Below are positions 1 to 8,467 of a DNA stretch of 64,000 nucleotides, piece by piece. The translations under genes and the position numbers were made by a program. Each line of letters begins with the position of its first letter. The stretch's first letter is position 1. The notes below the pieces were generated by a model. It worked only from the letters and a program-made list of their open reading frames with translations, made no database searches and had not been told where the DNA came from. The DNA is from Bacillus sp. CH140a_4T (GTDB taxonomy: Bacteria; Bacillota; Bacilli; Bacillales; Bacillaceae_G), in NCBI RefSeq assembly GCF_008923725.1, contig NZ_WBPF01000013.1, positions 620,001 through 684,000 of the forward strand, read 5' to 3'.

Positions 1-4
1 TTTT

Positions 5-541
5 CTATTTATAGAATTGAAATGTACGTGTCTCCTCATCGATTAATTTCGCCTCTTGAAAAGCCTCTTTTAACGTTTTTTCATGGTTAATAAGCCCGTA
101 AAATAAGCGTATTGTAAACATAATTGCTGCATTCCCGTCTACATAATCTATCGATCCAATATACGATTTCGCTCCACTACGTAAAAAAGATTCTGCTAGT
201 TTTCGCTCCCCTAACGTACACCCACTATTTACAATATGTGTATTATGCAATTGTGCATATTTATAAATTTCTGCTGCGCCAAAGTATCCTCTCGGTTCAT
301 CTTGTTCATATACATCTTCACCTAACTCTTCCATCACAAACTTTCCTTCCTCACCATGAAAGCAAAAGACAACATAATCGATATCATTATATAAACCCTT
401 TCCAGAAAGAATATCGATGAACTCTTTCGGTCTACCAATCCAGTATGTTATAACTTTTGCTCCAAAATATTCAAGCGATGCTCGGATTGATTGCGCCTCT
501 AAATCAGAGTTAAAGCCAACTACTATTGCAACATTCAACAT
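5..541 (-). CDS. Standalone CHAT/caspase-like protein of unknown role
   Basis: Protein of 178 residues, complete at both ends. Its N-terminal half looks like an alternating beta/alpha fold. It has an FCFHGEEG motif with His62-Gly63, and an NSGCTLGE motif with Cys108 followed by a Gly-Ala and a Tyr-Ile-Gly strand. That His...Cys order and spacing is typical of the CHAT/caspase-like peptidase fold, where the pair forms the catalytic dyad; here this is inferred from motifs only. No signal peptide or partner domain is fused to it. The start ATG has GGAGG four bases upstream. It lies 18 bp after the histidine phosphatase gene on the same strand, so the two are probably cotranscribed. It could also be a non-catalytic relative of the fold. 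Confidence 0.6.
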   Translation of the reverse strand: MLNVAIVVGFNSDLEAQSIRASLEYFGAKVITYWIGRPKEFIDILSGKGLYNDIDYVVFCFHGEEGKFVMEELGEDVYEQDEPRGYFGAAEIYKYAQLHNTHIVNSGCTLGERKLAESFLRSGAKSYIGSIDYVDGNAAIMFTIRLFYGLINHEKTLKEAFQEAKLIDEETRTFQFYK

Positions 542-559
542 ACACCCTCCATCCTATCA

Positions 560-1162
560 TTAGATCTCATCAATCAAACTTGTAAGGGATAGATCCATTT
601 CATATATACCCGTTTCTTGCAAAAAATCAGATCTAGTTAAAACGACTTTCTGTAAATATTGCCTATATGCTGTAATTGTCCCATCGTGAGATACAATGCA
701 AATTCTTTCAGCCCCCAGTTCATAACACCAGAGAAGAAATTCATCTACTATTTTCCGAAAACGATTCTCTGAAATAGTATTTATACCTTCCGTCCATAAC
801 TGCTTATTTTTAGTTTTCTCTATCGAAAAATGTGGAAATAAATTTGTTATTATTCCCTGTTCTACTATGTGATCACATGGTAATGTTTTCGCTCCTTCTC
901 GATAAGGAAAAATACGTGGGGATACATATGTATAGACGAGCTTTTGACAGGCTACTTTCTCACTCCATATTGTTGCCGTTTGTAAAGTTCTAAGTGTAGG
1001 GCTAGCAATTAATATATCTGTTTCTTGTAATGGCACATTGTATTGAAGTAATTTAGCCTGATTCCTTCCCTCATCTGTTAATGACGGATGCAACACTTGT
1101 AAACTTACCGGCAAATCTTTTGTATGTTCTCCTTCACCGTGCCGAACAAAGACGAGTTTCAT
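560..1162 (-). CDS. Histidine phosphatase superfamily protein
   Basis: Protein of 200 residues from the chosen ATG, which has AGGAGG six bases upstream. An ATG two codons further upstream touches the ribosome site and is unlikely to be used. The branch-1 phosphoglycerate-mutase-like signature RHGEGEH begins at residue 7, giving the phosphate-accepting His8. The second catalytic His lies in the VSHDGT motif near residue 163. The family hydrolyses phosphomonoesters such as sugar phosphates, nucleotides or pathway intermediates; the substrate here is not evident. It is the first gene of a likely two-gene unit with the CHAT-like gene. It is not a glycolytic mutase, being shorter and more divergent. 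Confidence 0.85.
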   Translation of the reverse strand: MKLVFVRHGEGEHTKDLPVSLQVLHPSLTDEGRNQAKLLQYNVPLQETDILIASPTLRTLQTATIWSEKVACQKLVYTYVSPRIFPYREGAKTLPCDHIVEQGIITNLFPHFSIEKTKNKQLWTEGINTISENRFRKIVDEFLLWCYELGAERICIVSHDGTITAYRQYLQKVVLTRSDFLQETGIYEMDLSLTSLIDEI

Positions 1163-1333
1163 ATCCATCCTCCTCTCTCTATGAAATCCTTCAACATAAT
1201 TTCTTCCCTATCTCATCCATTATTCCTGCTATATGCAAAATGGGTATGTAAAAAAAATTTAACACAATGAATTAGAAAATATTACAATTATATATGTAAA
1301 ATACTTTTTACACGAGAGAGGGGAATCATAAAT

Positions 1334-1672
1334 ATGAAATGGATAACCATCTTAATTGGAATGATCATATGGGTATATATAAACGGATTTTTTAGTAGTG
1401 ATAAAACTGCTAATCCTTGGATTACAGATGATGAACGGGAAACAAAAATTAAGCAGAAAGCAATTATTGCAAGCTGGTCTGGTGTTTTTATGTTTTGTAT
1501 CATTAACCTCTTAAACAAATGTTTAGGTTTAGAAACGAGCAATGCGTCACCTTACTTACCACCTTCTGTCGCAACTATTTTAAAAGAAAACGTAGAGCTA
1601 CAAATTTTATTTATGCTATTTATTACGTATGGCATATTTTACGTATACTATCGAAGAAAACTAAGTGCTTAA
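1334..1672 (+). CDS. Small three-helix membrane protein, unknown function
   Basis: Protein of 112 residues that I do not recognise. Three hydrophobic stretches are visible: residues 1-20, about 42-60, and about 84-104. The last is followed by a basic YYRRK tail, so this is an integral membrane protein. A charged loop (residues 22-41) separates the first two helices. The start ATG follows GAGAGGGGAA by about eight bases. It stands alone on the plus strand between oppositely oriented genes, with the DUF4023-like small gene 69 bp downstream. Nothing in the sequence points to a substrate. Confidence 0.65.
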   Translation: MKWITILIGMIIWVYINGFFSSDKTANPWITDDERETKIKQKAIIASWSGVFMFCIINLLNKCLGLETSNASPYLPPSVATILKENVELQILFMLFITYGIFYVYYRRKLSA

Positions 1673-1741
1673 CTTTTATTTCATGATTATCCTCCTAAAT
1701 GGTTATAGTAATTAGGACGAAATGAAAGGAGCGATATAAAA

Positions 1742-1864
1742 ATGAGTAACTCAAATGATTTTTTAGATACATTGCATGAAAAACAAGCAAAAGATGAACA
1801 AAACAGAAAGCGTCAAGGGAACGGAAACCCAGCGAAAAAAAAACCAAATAAAACACATAAATAA
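1742..1864 (+). CDS. Small DUF4023-like protein
   Basis: A 40-residue highly charged protein. The ATG has AAAGGAG about nine bases upstream. The pattern DTLHEKQAKDEQN, then G-N-P, then a K-P-N-K-T-H-K tail matches the layout I know for DUF4023, small Bacillus proteins with a conserved LHE.Q motif near the N terminus and GNP near the C terminus. Function is unknown. It is basic and probably unstructured. A hairpin with T-runs follows the stop directly, supporting a real short transcript. Confidence 0.7.
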   Translation: MSNSNDFLDTLHEKQAKDEQNRKRQGNGNPAKKKPNKTHK

Positions 1865-1870
1865 CAATAA

Positions 1871-1907
1871 AAAAACGTGCCTAAAATTATCTTTTAGGCA
1901 CGTTTTT
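1871..1907. terminator. Bidirectional intrinsic terminator
   Basis: A stem of about 16 bp (1871-1886 with 1892-1907) around a five-base loop, A-rich on one side and T-rich on the other. It serves the DUF4023-like gene on plus and the TolB-like gene on minus, whose stop codon touches it. Confidence 0.85.
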
Positions 1908-3145
1908 TATTCTTCTTTCACCGAAATAACATTTCCCCAATTCCATTTCTCATAATACCACTCTGGTACATCTATATTTTCAATCAACTTCTTTTCTTGT
2001 TTTCCATCACTATTTGCAACCCATACATTTGCTTTCTTTCGGTCTGAACGTATCCATATTAATTGATTGCTCTTCTTCATGAATATTGGATGATAATCAC
2101 CTTGCTTATGAGGTGGCTTTGTGATTTGATGTTGTTCGTCGCTTGTACTATCGATCTCATATAAGGATGGCAGTGGCCTTTTCTCCGGCGGAGTTTCTAT
2201 CCCTGCCTCTTTCGCGCGTGAAACGATAATTACTTTATCATTTTTCCACGCAAAATCCCAATCGACATATCCTTTCGGCGTAAAAGTGTTCTGCTGAAGT
2301 GCCGGCAGTTCTTTTACTTTTAAATGTTTATTCTCTAGCGCAACTCTCCCGCTTCCTTCAATATAAGCTAATATATTCTTGCCTGGCGCCCATTTGAACC
2401 ATTGTGTGTTTAATAACATTTGATCTATCTTTTCAAACCGGCTGCCATCTGCTCGAACTAAGCAAAGCGTATTACTATCAGCTGACCATGAAGCTGTCGG
2501 TACTGCTAAAAATGAAATCCACTTTCGATCCCGTGACCATTCAAACCCACTTGCAACTAACGCTAGAAAATCATCATGCTCATTTGGTAATGCGTACAAA
2601 TGCTTCATTTTATGAGGATTCATATGTGCATCTTTTTGCACTTCATACAGTTGTGCTCCTGTCCATCCCGTTGGAAGCAAGTGTGCTTCAGAAGATACAA
2701 GAAACTTCTTTCCATCAGGGTACCATGCATAATCACCTACACCAGCTGATACATTTTCAAAATCCGCATTCTTTTTTTGAACGTCAAACGTATTTAACGT
2801 ATTCGCAAATACAAATGCAATTATATTCTCTTTCGGTGACCATTGAAAATTCGATACTTCAGATTGCAATGGCCTAACTTTCTTTCCATCTTCCAGTTGG
2901 TACAACTCCAAGGTGCTTTGCTTCTTTCCTTTAGCATAGGCAATCCATTCTCCATCATGAGACCATTTCGGTCCTATTATGTACTCACCTTTTGTTATTT
3001 GTTTTTCCTTCCCATCAATTTTAATCCAAAGGTCATGGTGACGGATAAAAGCAACTTTCACCCCATTATTTTCTGCACTGGTACTAAAAATTGAAGATAA
3101 AAAAATGAATAAAGCCACACTACTACTCACGATAATTTTTTTCAT
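1907..3145 (-). CDS. Secreted TolB-like beta-propeller protein
   Basis: Protein of 412 residues from the chosen ATG, which follows GGAGG by five bases; upstream in-frame codons lack a ribosome site. The first 24 residues form a signal peptide (MKKIIVSS..., hydrophobic core, then S-T-S-A), so the protein is exported. The rest has repeated W-S-x-D-G / W-S-P-x strand patterns (for example PKWSHDGEWIAY, FQWSPKENIIAF, YAWYPDGKKF), as in six-bladed TolB/WD40-like propellers. No enzyme motif is visible. Gram-positives lack the Tol-Pal system, so the TolB name describes the fold only. It is monocistronic, with divergent vpr upstream across 297 bp in which I see no further gene. Confidence 0.7.
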   Translation of the reverse strand: MKKIIVSSSVALFIFLSSIFSTSAENNGVKVAFIRHHDLWIKIDGKEKQITKGEYIIGPKWSHDGEWIAYAKGKKQSTLELYQLEDGKKVRPLQSEVSNFQWSPKENIIAFVFANTLNTFDVQKKNADFENVSAGVGDYAWYPDGKKFLVSSEAHLLPTGWTGAQLYEVQKDAHMNPHKMKHLYALPNEHDDFLALVASGFEWSRDRKWISFLAVPTASWSADSNTLCLVRADGSRFEKIDQMLLNTQWFKWAPGKNILAYIEGSGRVALENKHLKVKELPALQQNTFTPKGYVDWDFAWKNDKVIIVSRAKEAGIETPPEKRPLPSLYEIDSTSDEQHQITKPPHKQGDYHPIFMKKSNQLIWIRSDRKKANVWVANSDGKQEKKLIENIDVPEWYYEKWNWGNVISVKEE

Positions 3146-3442
3146 ACGTTCCTCCATTTTTCTTATAGCATTCCTCATATTCCGCTTACTATATGTGAAT
3201 TTCGCTCCGTATTAATTGCACAGTTGTTGTGAATTTATACCCAGTCATTACGTTCTTCCCCCACTGAATATTAGCCATTCGACATAATCACAAAAAATTT
3301 CCCAAGAAATTTTAAATTCATAGAGGATTGGTATGAATTATGTCGAAAGTATAGTTTAGCCAACATTCGATTTTATATTTCATAATAAAAATGTAAGATG
3401 ACTTTTCGGAATATTGACACTTTTTATTAGGGGGGAGTTTCA

Positions 3443-6196
3443 ATGAAAAAAACTGCATCTACACTATTAAGTATGGCGCTCGTCTTTTCTAGTTTTGGAG
3501 CTTTAAGCGCACATGCTGAATCGCTGCAAAAGGAGAAGCAATTTAGTCCACAGTTAAAAGCGAATATTGAACAATGGGGCGACAACAAAATCGCGCAAAA
3601 TGTTGAAACAAAAACATCAAAAGAAATTTCAGTCATTGTAGAATTGCAACATGCTCCGCTCGCTTCACAAAGTAACATTCAGCATGCTCCAGATTTTAAA
3701 AAAGGCAATGTGCAATCATACCATGCACAACTAAAAAAGGCACAAGAGGATACAACAAAGAAAATTAAAGAAAAAGCACCGAAAGCCAAAATAAAAGAAA
3801 CGTATAGTACATTATTTTCTGGATTTTCTATTTCTATCCCAGGAGATCAAGTTGCTGCTTTAGCTTCTTTACCTGAAGTAAAGGCTGTTTATCCGAACTT
3901 AACATATAAATTGCATGAAACAGCAAAAAGCACTACTAATGAAGAAGCGCCAAATGTCGGTGGACCGACAATCGGTGCACCTGAAGCATGGAATTTAAAA
4001 GATCCAACTGGAAAACCGCTTGATGGAAAAGGAATGAAAGTCGCTGTTATTGATTCAGGTGTAGATTATACCCATCCTGATTTACAAGCAAACTATATCG
4101 GTGGATATGATACAGTCGATGAGGATAATGATCCGATGGATGGCAACGTACACGGTACTCATGTAGCCGGCATTATTGCTGGTAACGGAAAAATTAAAGG
4201 CGTTGCTCCAAATGCATCTATTCTAGCTTATCGTGTAATGAATGATGGTGGCACTGGTACGACCGATGATATTATTCAAGGTATTGAGCGTGCTATTCAA
4301 GATGGTGCAGATGTTCTAAATCTATCTCTCGGTCAAGATTTGAATGTCCCTGATCAACCTGTAACAATGACGTTAGAACGTGCAGCAAAACTTGGTGTAA
4401 CTGCAGTCGTTTCAAATGGAAATGATGGACCAAAGCCTTGGTCTGTTGATGCTCCTGGTAATGCAAGTAGCGTCATCTCTGTTGGTGCATCTACTGTTTC
4501 TATTCCATTCCCAACATTCCAAGTAGCTGGTTCTAATAAATCTTATCAAGGATTACCGTTATCAAAAGCAGATTTCCAAGTAGGAAACGATGCTCAGCTT
4601 GTCTATGTTGGCTACGGTAATTCAAGCGATTACGCTAAACAAGATGTGAAAGGAAAGTTTGCCCTTGTTTTACAAGGAACTTCGAGCGCATTAGTAAAAG
4701 CAGAACAAGCAAAACAAGCTGGCGCTCTCGGTGTGCTACTAATTTCTAATGAAAAAGAAATTGACCTTATGCCAGAATATTTCGGACGTGCAGACATAGC
4801 TCTTCCAGTTATGCAATTATCAAATACAAATGGCGAAGAGTTGAAAAATTCAATTGCAAAACGAAAGAAAAATATAAAAATTGGACAACCGAACCAAACA
4901 GAACTTATTGGTAACTTTAGTTCAAGAGGACCATCACAAGGAAGTTGGCTCATAAAACCTGATGTTGTTGCACCTGGAGTAAGCATTACAAGTACAGTAC
5001 CAAGAGGTGGCTATGAATCTCATCACGGAACAAGTATGGCTGCGCCACAAGTAGCAGGAGCCGTTGCCTTACTACGTCAAATGCATCCTGATTGGACGAC
5101 AGAACAATTGAAGTCTGCTCTTGCCAATACTGCAAAAACATTAAAGGATGTCAATGAAAATACATATCCTATTATGGCACAAGGATCTGGTTTAATTAAC
5201 ATTCCGAAAGCAGCTCAAACGGATGCATTAGTGAAACCGAACAATGTAAGTTTCGGTCTTATTAAACCGAATAGCGGCAAAGTAAAACTAACACAAAATA
5301 TTACGTTACAAAATCTTTCTAGTAAAAAGAAAAGTTTTTCAACTCGTGTCGAGTTACTAGATGCAAATACAAAAACAAAAGTAAAAACTTCCGTCCCTTC
5401 GTCAATTAGCATCCAGCCAAATAGTAGCACCGAAAAGCCATTTACGCTCACAGTCGATAGCTCACTACCACAAGGCGTATATACTGGCAATGTATACGTA
5501 AAAGACCAGGGAACAAAAGAAGAAACGCGTATTCCATTTACATTTAGCATCGATCCGAAAGAATACAAGCGTATTGATGGCGTTGAAATCGTTAATTCTA
5601 CTTTTAGTCCAAATAATGACAAAATACTAGATGACAACTTAATCAATTACTATCTAGTTACACCAGTTGAAGATATAGCGTTCCATGCTAATTTAATTAC
5701 GAAAGAGCATGTGACATACCAAGGCATGGTATACCAAGGTAAAAACGAAAAACCTGGTTATAAATCTTTCAAATGGAATGGTACAAGAACGGACGGATCT
5801 CCGTTGCCTGATGGCTTATACCAAATCGAAGCTGTCGCTTCTAACTCTGGCGGAGAAACAAAGCAAACAGGAGCTGTATTTATCGACCGAACAGCACCTA
5901 AGTTAACACACGAAATTGATCAAGAAAATCTTGTTATTAGAGGAAAAGTTGACGATATTCTACTAGATTGGATGACAGAATCTGGTTGGGTTGCACCCGG
6001 TATTCCAGTGAGAATGCAATATGAAATTAACGGTAATGGCGTGTGGGAAAGTGCGTACCTGAATCCTTGGGAGAAAAACTTCGAAATTTATTTCGATCGT
6101 AATCAATTACAACAAGGAAAGAATACTATTCATATTGTAACGAGCGATGCAGCTGGAAATACGACTAATTTAAATGTTGATTTAGAAGTAAAATAA
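3443..6196 (+). CDS. vpr: Secreted subtilisin-family serine protease, Vpr-like
   Basis: Protein of 917 residues. The signal peptide ends at Ala25 (A-H-A). An inhibitor-I9-like propeptide covers about 60-155. The S8 catalytic domain has Asp204 (AVIDSGVDYTHPDL), His237 (GNVHGTHVAGI), the oxyanion Asn in SNGNDGP, and Ser531 (HHGTSMAAPQVAG). A protease-associated (PA) domain is inserted between His and Ser at roughly 365-470, as in Bacillus Vpr. After about residue 600 there are Fn3-like and FlgD/Ig-like beta domains, the latter containing a W-N-G-T-R-T-D-G turn. The family degrades extracellular protein and activates other exoproteins. Start: GGGGGGAG eight bases before ATG. I looked for a PlcR palindrome upstream and found none. 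Confidence 0.92.
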   Translation: MKKTASTLLSMALVFSSFGALSAHAESLQKEKQFSPQLKANIEQWGDNKIAQNVETKTSKEISVIVELQHAPLASQSNIQHAPDFKKGNVQSYHAQLKKAQEDTTKKIKEKAPKAKIKETYSTLFSGFSISIPGDQVAALASLPEVKAVYPNLTYKLHETAKSTTNEEAPNVGGPTIGAPEAWNLKDPTGKPLDGKGMKVAVIDSGVDYTHPDLQANYIGGYDTVDEDNDPMDGNVHGTHVAGIIAGNGKIKGVAPNASILAYRVMNDGGTGTTDDIIQGIERAIQDGADVLNLSLGQDLNVPDQPVTMTLERAAKLGVTAVVSNGNDGPKPWSVDAPGNASSVISVGASTVSIPFPTFQVAGSNKSYQGLPLSKADFQVGNDAQLVYVGYGNSSDYAKQDVKGKFALVLQGTSSALVKAEQAKQAGALGVLLISNEKEIDLMPEYFGRADIALPVMQLSNTNGEELKNSIAKRKKNIKIGQPNQTELIGNFSSRGPSQGSWLIKPDVVAPGVSITSTVPRGGYESHHGTSMAAPQVAGAVALLRQMHPDWTTEQLKSALANTAKTLKDVNENTYPIMAQGSGLINIPKAAQTDALVKPNNVSFGLIKPNSGKVKLTQNITLQNLSSKKKSFSTRVELLDANTKTKVKTSVPSSISIQPNSSTEKPFTLTVDSSLPQGVYTGNVYVKDQGTKEETRIPFTFSIDPKEYKRIDGVEIVNSTFSPNNDKILDDNLINYYLVTPVEDIAFHANLITKEHVTYQGMVYQGKNEKPGYKSFKWNGTRTDGSPLPDGLYQIEAVASNSGGETKQTGAVFIDRTAPKLTHEIDQENLVIRGKVDDILLDWMTESGWVAPGIPVRMQYEINGNGVWESAYLNPWEKNFEIYFDRNQLQQGKNTIHIVTSDAAGNTTNLNVDLEVK

Positions 6197-6216
6197 AGTC
6201 GTACCACTATTCTTTT

Positions 6217-6250
6217 GCCCCTATCAAATGTTCCGATAGGGGCTTTTTCT
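6217..6250 (+). terminator. Terminator of the vpr-like gene
   Basis: Nine-bp GC-rich stem (6217-6225 with 6235-6243) followed by TTTTT, 20 bp after the stop codon. Confidence 0.85.
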
Positions 6251-6302
6251 ATTTCTCACATAAACAAATGTTAAATAATTCTGAATGTTATGATAGAATT
6301 TT

Positions 6303-6316
6303 TATAAGCGCTTTCA
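6303..6316 (+). promoter_or_regulatory. Candidate CcpA cre site upstream of phenylalanine hydroxylase
   Basis: TATAAGCGCTTTCA matches the cre consensus TGWAARCGYTWNCA at 13 of 14 positions, with A for the first G. It lies 72 bp before the phhA ATG and just downstream of a TATGAT-like -10 (about 6289), where CcpA binding would usually repress. Seen by eye only. Confidence 0.5.
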
Positions 6317-6387
6317 AATTTGGAAAGAGGTGATACAAGCTATACGAAATCAATATGTAGTTTTATAGAAAAAAGGAGGATGTTTAA

Positions 6388-8142
6388 ATGACAAAGAAAA
6401 CAGAAATTCCATCGCATTTAAAACCATTCGTATCCACACAGCATTATGATCAATACACACCGGTGAACCACGCTGTATGGCGTTACATTATGAGACAAAA
6501 TCATAGTTTCTTAAAAGACGTTGCCCATCCAGCCTACGTGAACGGATTACAATCATCTGGTATAAATATAGATGCAATTCCTAAGGTAGAAGAAATGAAT
6601 GAATGTTTAGCACCAAGTGGCTGGGGAGCTGTAACGATTGATGGACTTATTCCCGGTGTCGCATTTTTCGATTTTCAGGGGCACGGATTATTACCAATTG
6701 CAACAGATATTCGTAAAGTAGAAAATATCGAGTATACACCTGCTCCTGATATCGTTCATGAAGCTGCAGGCCACGCACCAATTTTGCTTGATCCTACATA
6801 TGCACAATATGTAAAACGCTTTGGACAAATTGGTGCGAAAGCTTTCTCTACAAAGGAAGAACATGAGGCGTTTGAAGCTGTTCGTACATTAACGATTGTA
6901 AAAGAAAGTCCTACTTCTACACCTGAAGAAATTGCAGCTGCTGAAAATGTTGTAATTGAAAAACAAAACTTAGTTTCTGGTTTATCAGAAGCGGAACAAA
7001 TTTCACGTCTTTTCTGGTGGACAGTAGAATACGGATTAATTGGAAATATAAATGCTCCAAAAATCTACGGCGCTGGCCTCCTTTCTTCTGTTGGTGAAAG
7101 TAAACATTGCTTAACAGGCGCTGTAGAAAAAGTTCCTTTTTCCATTGAAGCTTGTACAGGAACAACTTATGACGTAACAAAAATGCAACCACAATTATTT
7201 GTTTGTGAATCATTTGAAGAGTTGACTGAAGCACTTGAGAAATTCTCTGAAACGATGGCCTTTAAAACAGGTGGTAAAGAAGGTTTAGAAAAAGCGATTC
7301 GCTCTGAAAACTATGCAACTGCTGAGCTAAATAGTGGACTACAAATTACAGGTACATTCAATGAAACAATTGAAAACGATGCAGGTGAAGTGATTTACAT
7401 GCGTACAAATTCGCCAACTGCATTAGCAATTCATAATAAACAACTAGCGAATCATTCTACCGCTGTACACAGTGATGGCTTTGGAACGCCAATTGGATTA
7501 CTTACTGACAATATTGCATTAGAAAATTGTACAGATGAACAATTACAATCATTAGGAATTACAATTGGAAATAAAACATCCTTTACTTTTGCAAGTGGCA
7601 TCCATGTAAATGGAACGGTAACAGATATTGAAAAGAATGATAAAAAGATCGCTCTTATCTCCTTTATTGATTGTACCGTTACTTATAAAGATCGTTTATT
7701 ATTTGATGCTTCATGGGGTGCTTTTGATATGGCTATTGGCTCAAAAATCACTTCTGTATTCCCAGGAGCTGCAGATGCAGCATCGTTTTTCCCAGCTGAT
7801 GAAGAAATAGAAGCAACTCCAGCGCCTCTTACATTAACTGAGCTAGATCGTATGTATCAAACAGTTCGTGATATTCGAAATGAAGGTATTTTACACGACG
7901 CGCATATCGAGCAGTTAGTAGCAATTCAAGAGGTACTAAATAAGTTTTATGCGAAAGAATGGCTACTTCGCCTTGAATTATTAGAATTGCTTTTAGATCA
8001 TAACAAAGGGCATGAAACATCCGCAATATTATTACAGCAACTTTCTACTTTCACAACTGACGAAGCTGTAACACGTCTTATTCACAATGGCCTTGCACTA
8101 CTACCTGCAAAGGATGTGAAAAATGATGCTACGATTAACTGA
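6388..8142 (+). CDS. phhA: Phenylalanine 4-monooxygenase (aromatic amino acid hydroxylase), long form
   Basis: Protein of 584 residues that converts phenylalanine to tyrosine using a tetrahydropterin cofactor and non-haem iron. The iron-binding triad is visible: His124 and His129 in VHEAAGHAPILLDP, and Glu214 in FWWTVEYGLIG. The catalytic domain ends by about residue 300. Typical bacterial enzymes are 270-300 residues, so this one carries about 280 extra C-terminal residues: a beta-rich stretch (about 310-460) and a helical tail. A GGAGG ribosome site precedes the ATG. The cofactor-recycling dehydratase gene overlaps its 3' end, making a functional pair for phenylalanine breakdown. A candidate cre site upstream suggests carbon catabolite control. 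Confidence 0.93.
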   Translation: MTKKTEIPSHLKPFVSTQHYDQYTPVNHAVWRYIMRQNHSFLKDVAHPAYVNGLQSSGINIDAIPKVEEMNECLAPSGWGAVTIDGLIPGVAFFDFQGHGLLPIATDIRKVENIEYTPAPDIVHEAAGHAPILLDPTYAQYVKRFGQIGAKAFSTKEEHEAFEAVRTLTIVKESPTSTPEEIAAAENVVIEKQNLVSGLSEAEQISRLFWWTVEYGLIGNINAPKIYGAGLLSSVGESKHCLTGAVEKVPFSIEACTGTTYDVTKMQPQLFVCESFEELTEALEKFSETMAFKTGGKEGLEKAIRSENYATAELNSGLQITGTFNETIENDAGEVIYMRTNSPTALAIHNKQLANHSTAVHSDGFGTPIGLLTDNIALENCTDEQLQSLGITIGNKTSFTFASGIHVNGTVTDIEKNDKKIALISFIDCTVTYKDRLLFDASWGAFDMAIGSKITSVFPGAADAASFFPADEEIEATPAPLTLTELDRMYQTVRDIRNEGILHDAHIEQLVAIQEVLNKFYAKEWLLRLELLELLLDHNKGHETSAILLQQLSTFTTDEAVTRLIHNGLALLPAKDVKNDATIN

Positions 8143-8437
8143 GGAAGAAGTTCAAGAGGAATTATTGACAGTAGATAAATGGATGATAAAAGATGAAAAA
8201 TGGATTGAACGAAAATATATGTTTTCCGACTACTTAAAAGGAGTCGAATTTGTCTCTGAAGTCGCCAAACTATCAGAAGAACATAATCACCATCCATTTA
8301 TTCTTATCCAGTATAAAGCAGTCATTATTACTTTGTCCTCATGGAATGCAAAAGGTTTAACGAAACTCGATTTTGAGCTGGCGAAGCAATTTGATAAACT
8401 ATTCGTCCAAAATGAAAAAGCCATTATAAGAAAGTAA
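8123..8437 (+). CDS. phhB: Pterin-4a-carbinolamine dehydratase
   Basis: Protein of 104 residues that dehydrates the 4a-hydroxypterin released by phenylalanine hydroxylase, so the cofactor can be reduced again. The family core SEEHNHHPFI, with the paired active-site His, and the downstream K-G-L-T-x-x-D element are both present. The third His usually found just before G-L-T (T-H-x-x-G-L-T) is replaced: this protein reads SSWNAKGLT. The gene overlaps the hydroxylase by 20 bp in another frame, with AAAGGATG upstream of its ATG, which indicates translational coupling. A terminator follows directly. Confidence 0.9.
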   Translation: MMLRLTEEEVQEELLTVDKWMIKDEKWIERKYMFSDYLKGVEFVSEVAKLSEEHNHHPFILIQYKAVIITLSSWNAKGLTKLDFELAKQFDKLFVQNEKAIIRK

Positions 8438-8440
8438 AAA

Positions 8441-8467
8441 AAAAGAGAAGCCTTTATTAGGCTTCTC
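8441..8467. terminator. Shared terminator between phhB and catE-like gene
   Basis: Nine-bp stem GAGAAGCCT/AGGCTTCTC around TTATT, A-run before and T-rich after. The minus-strand gene ends inside it. Confidence 0.8.

Noticed and set aside
3146-3442. PlcR box for the Vpr-like protease
   Set aside because: No TATGNANNNNTNCATA palindrome is present in the intergenic region.
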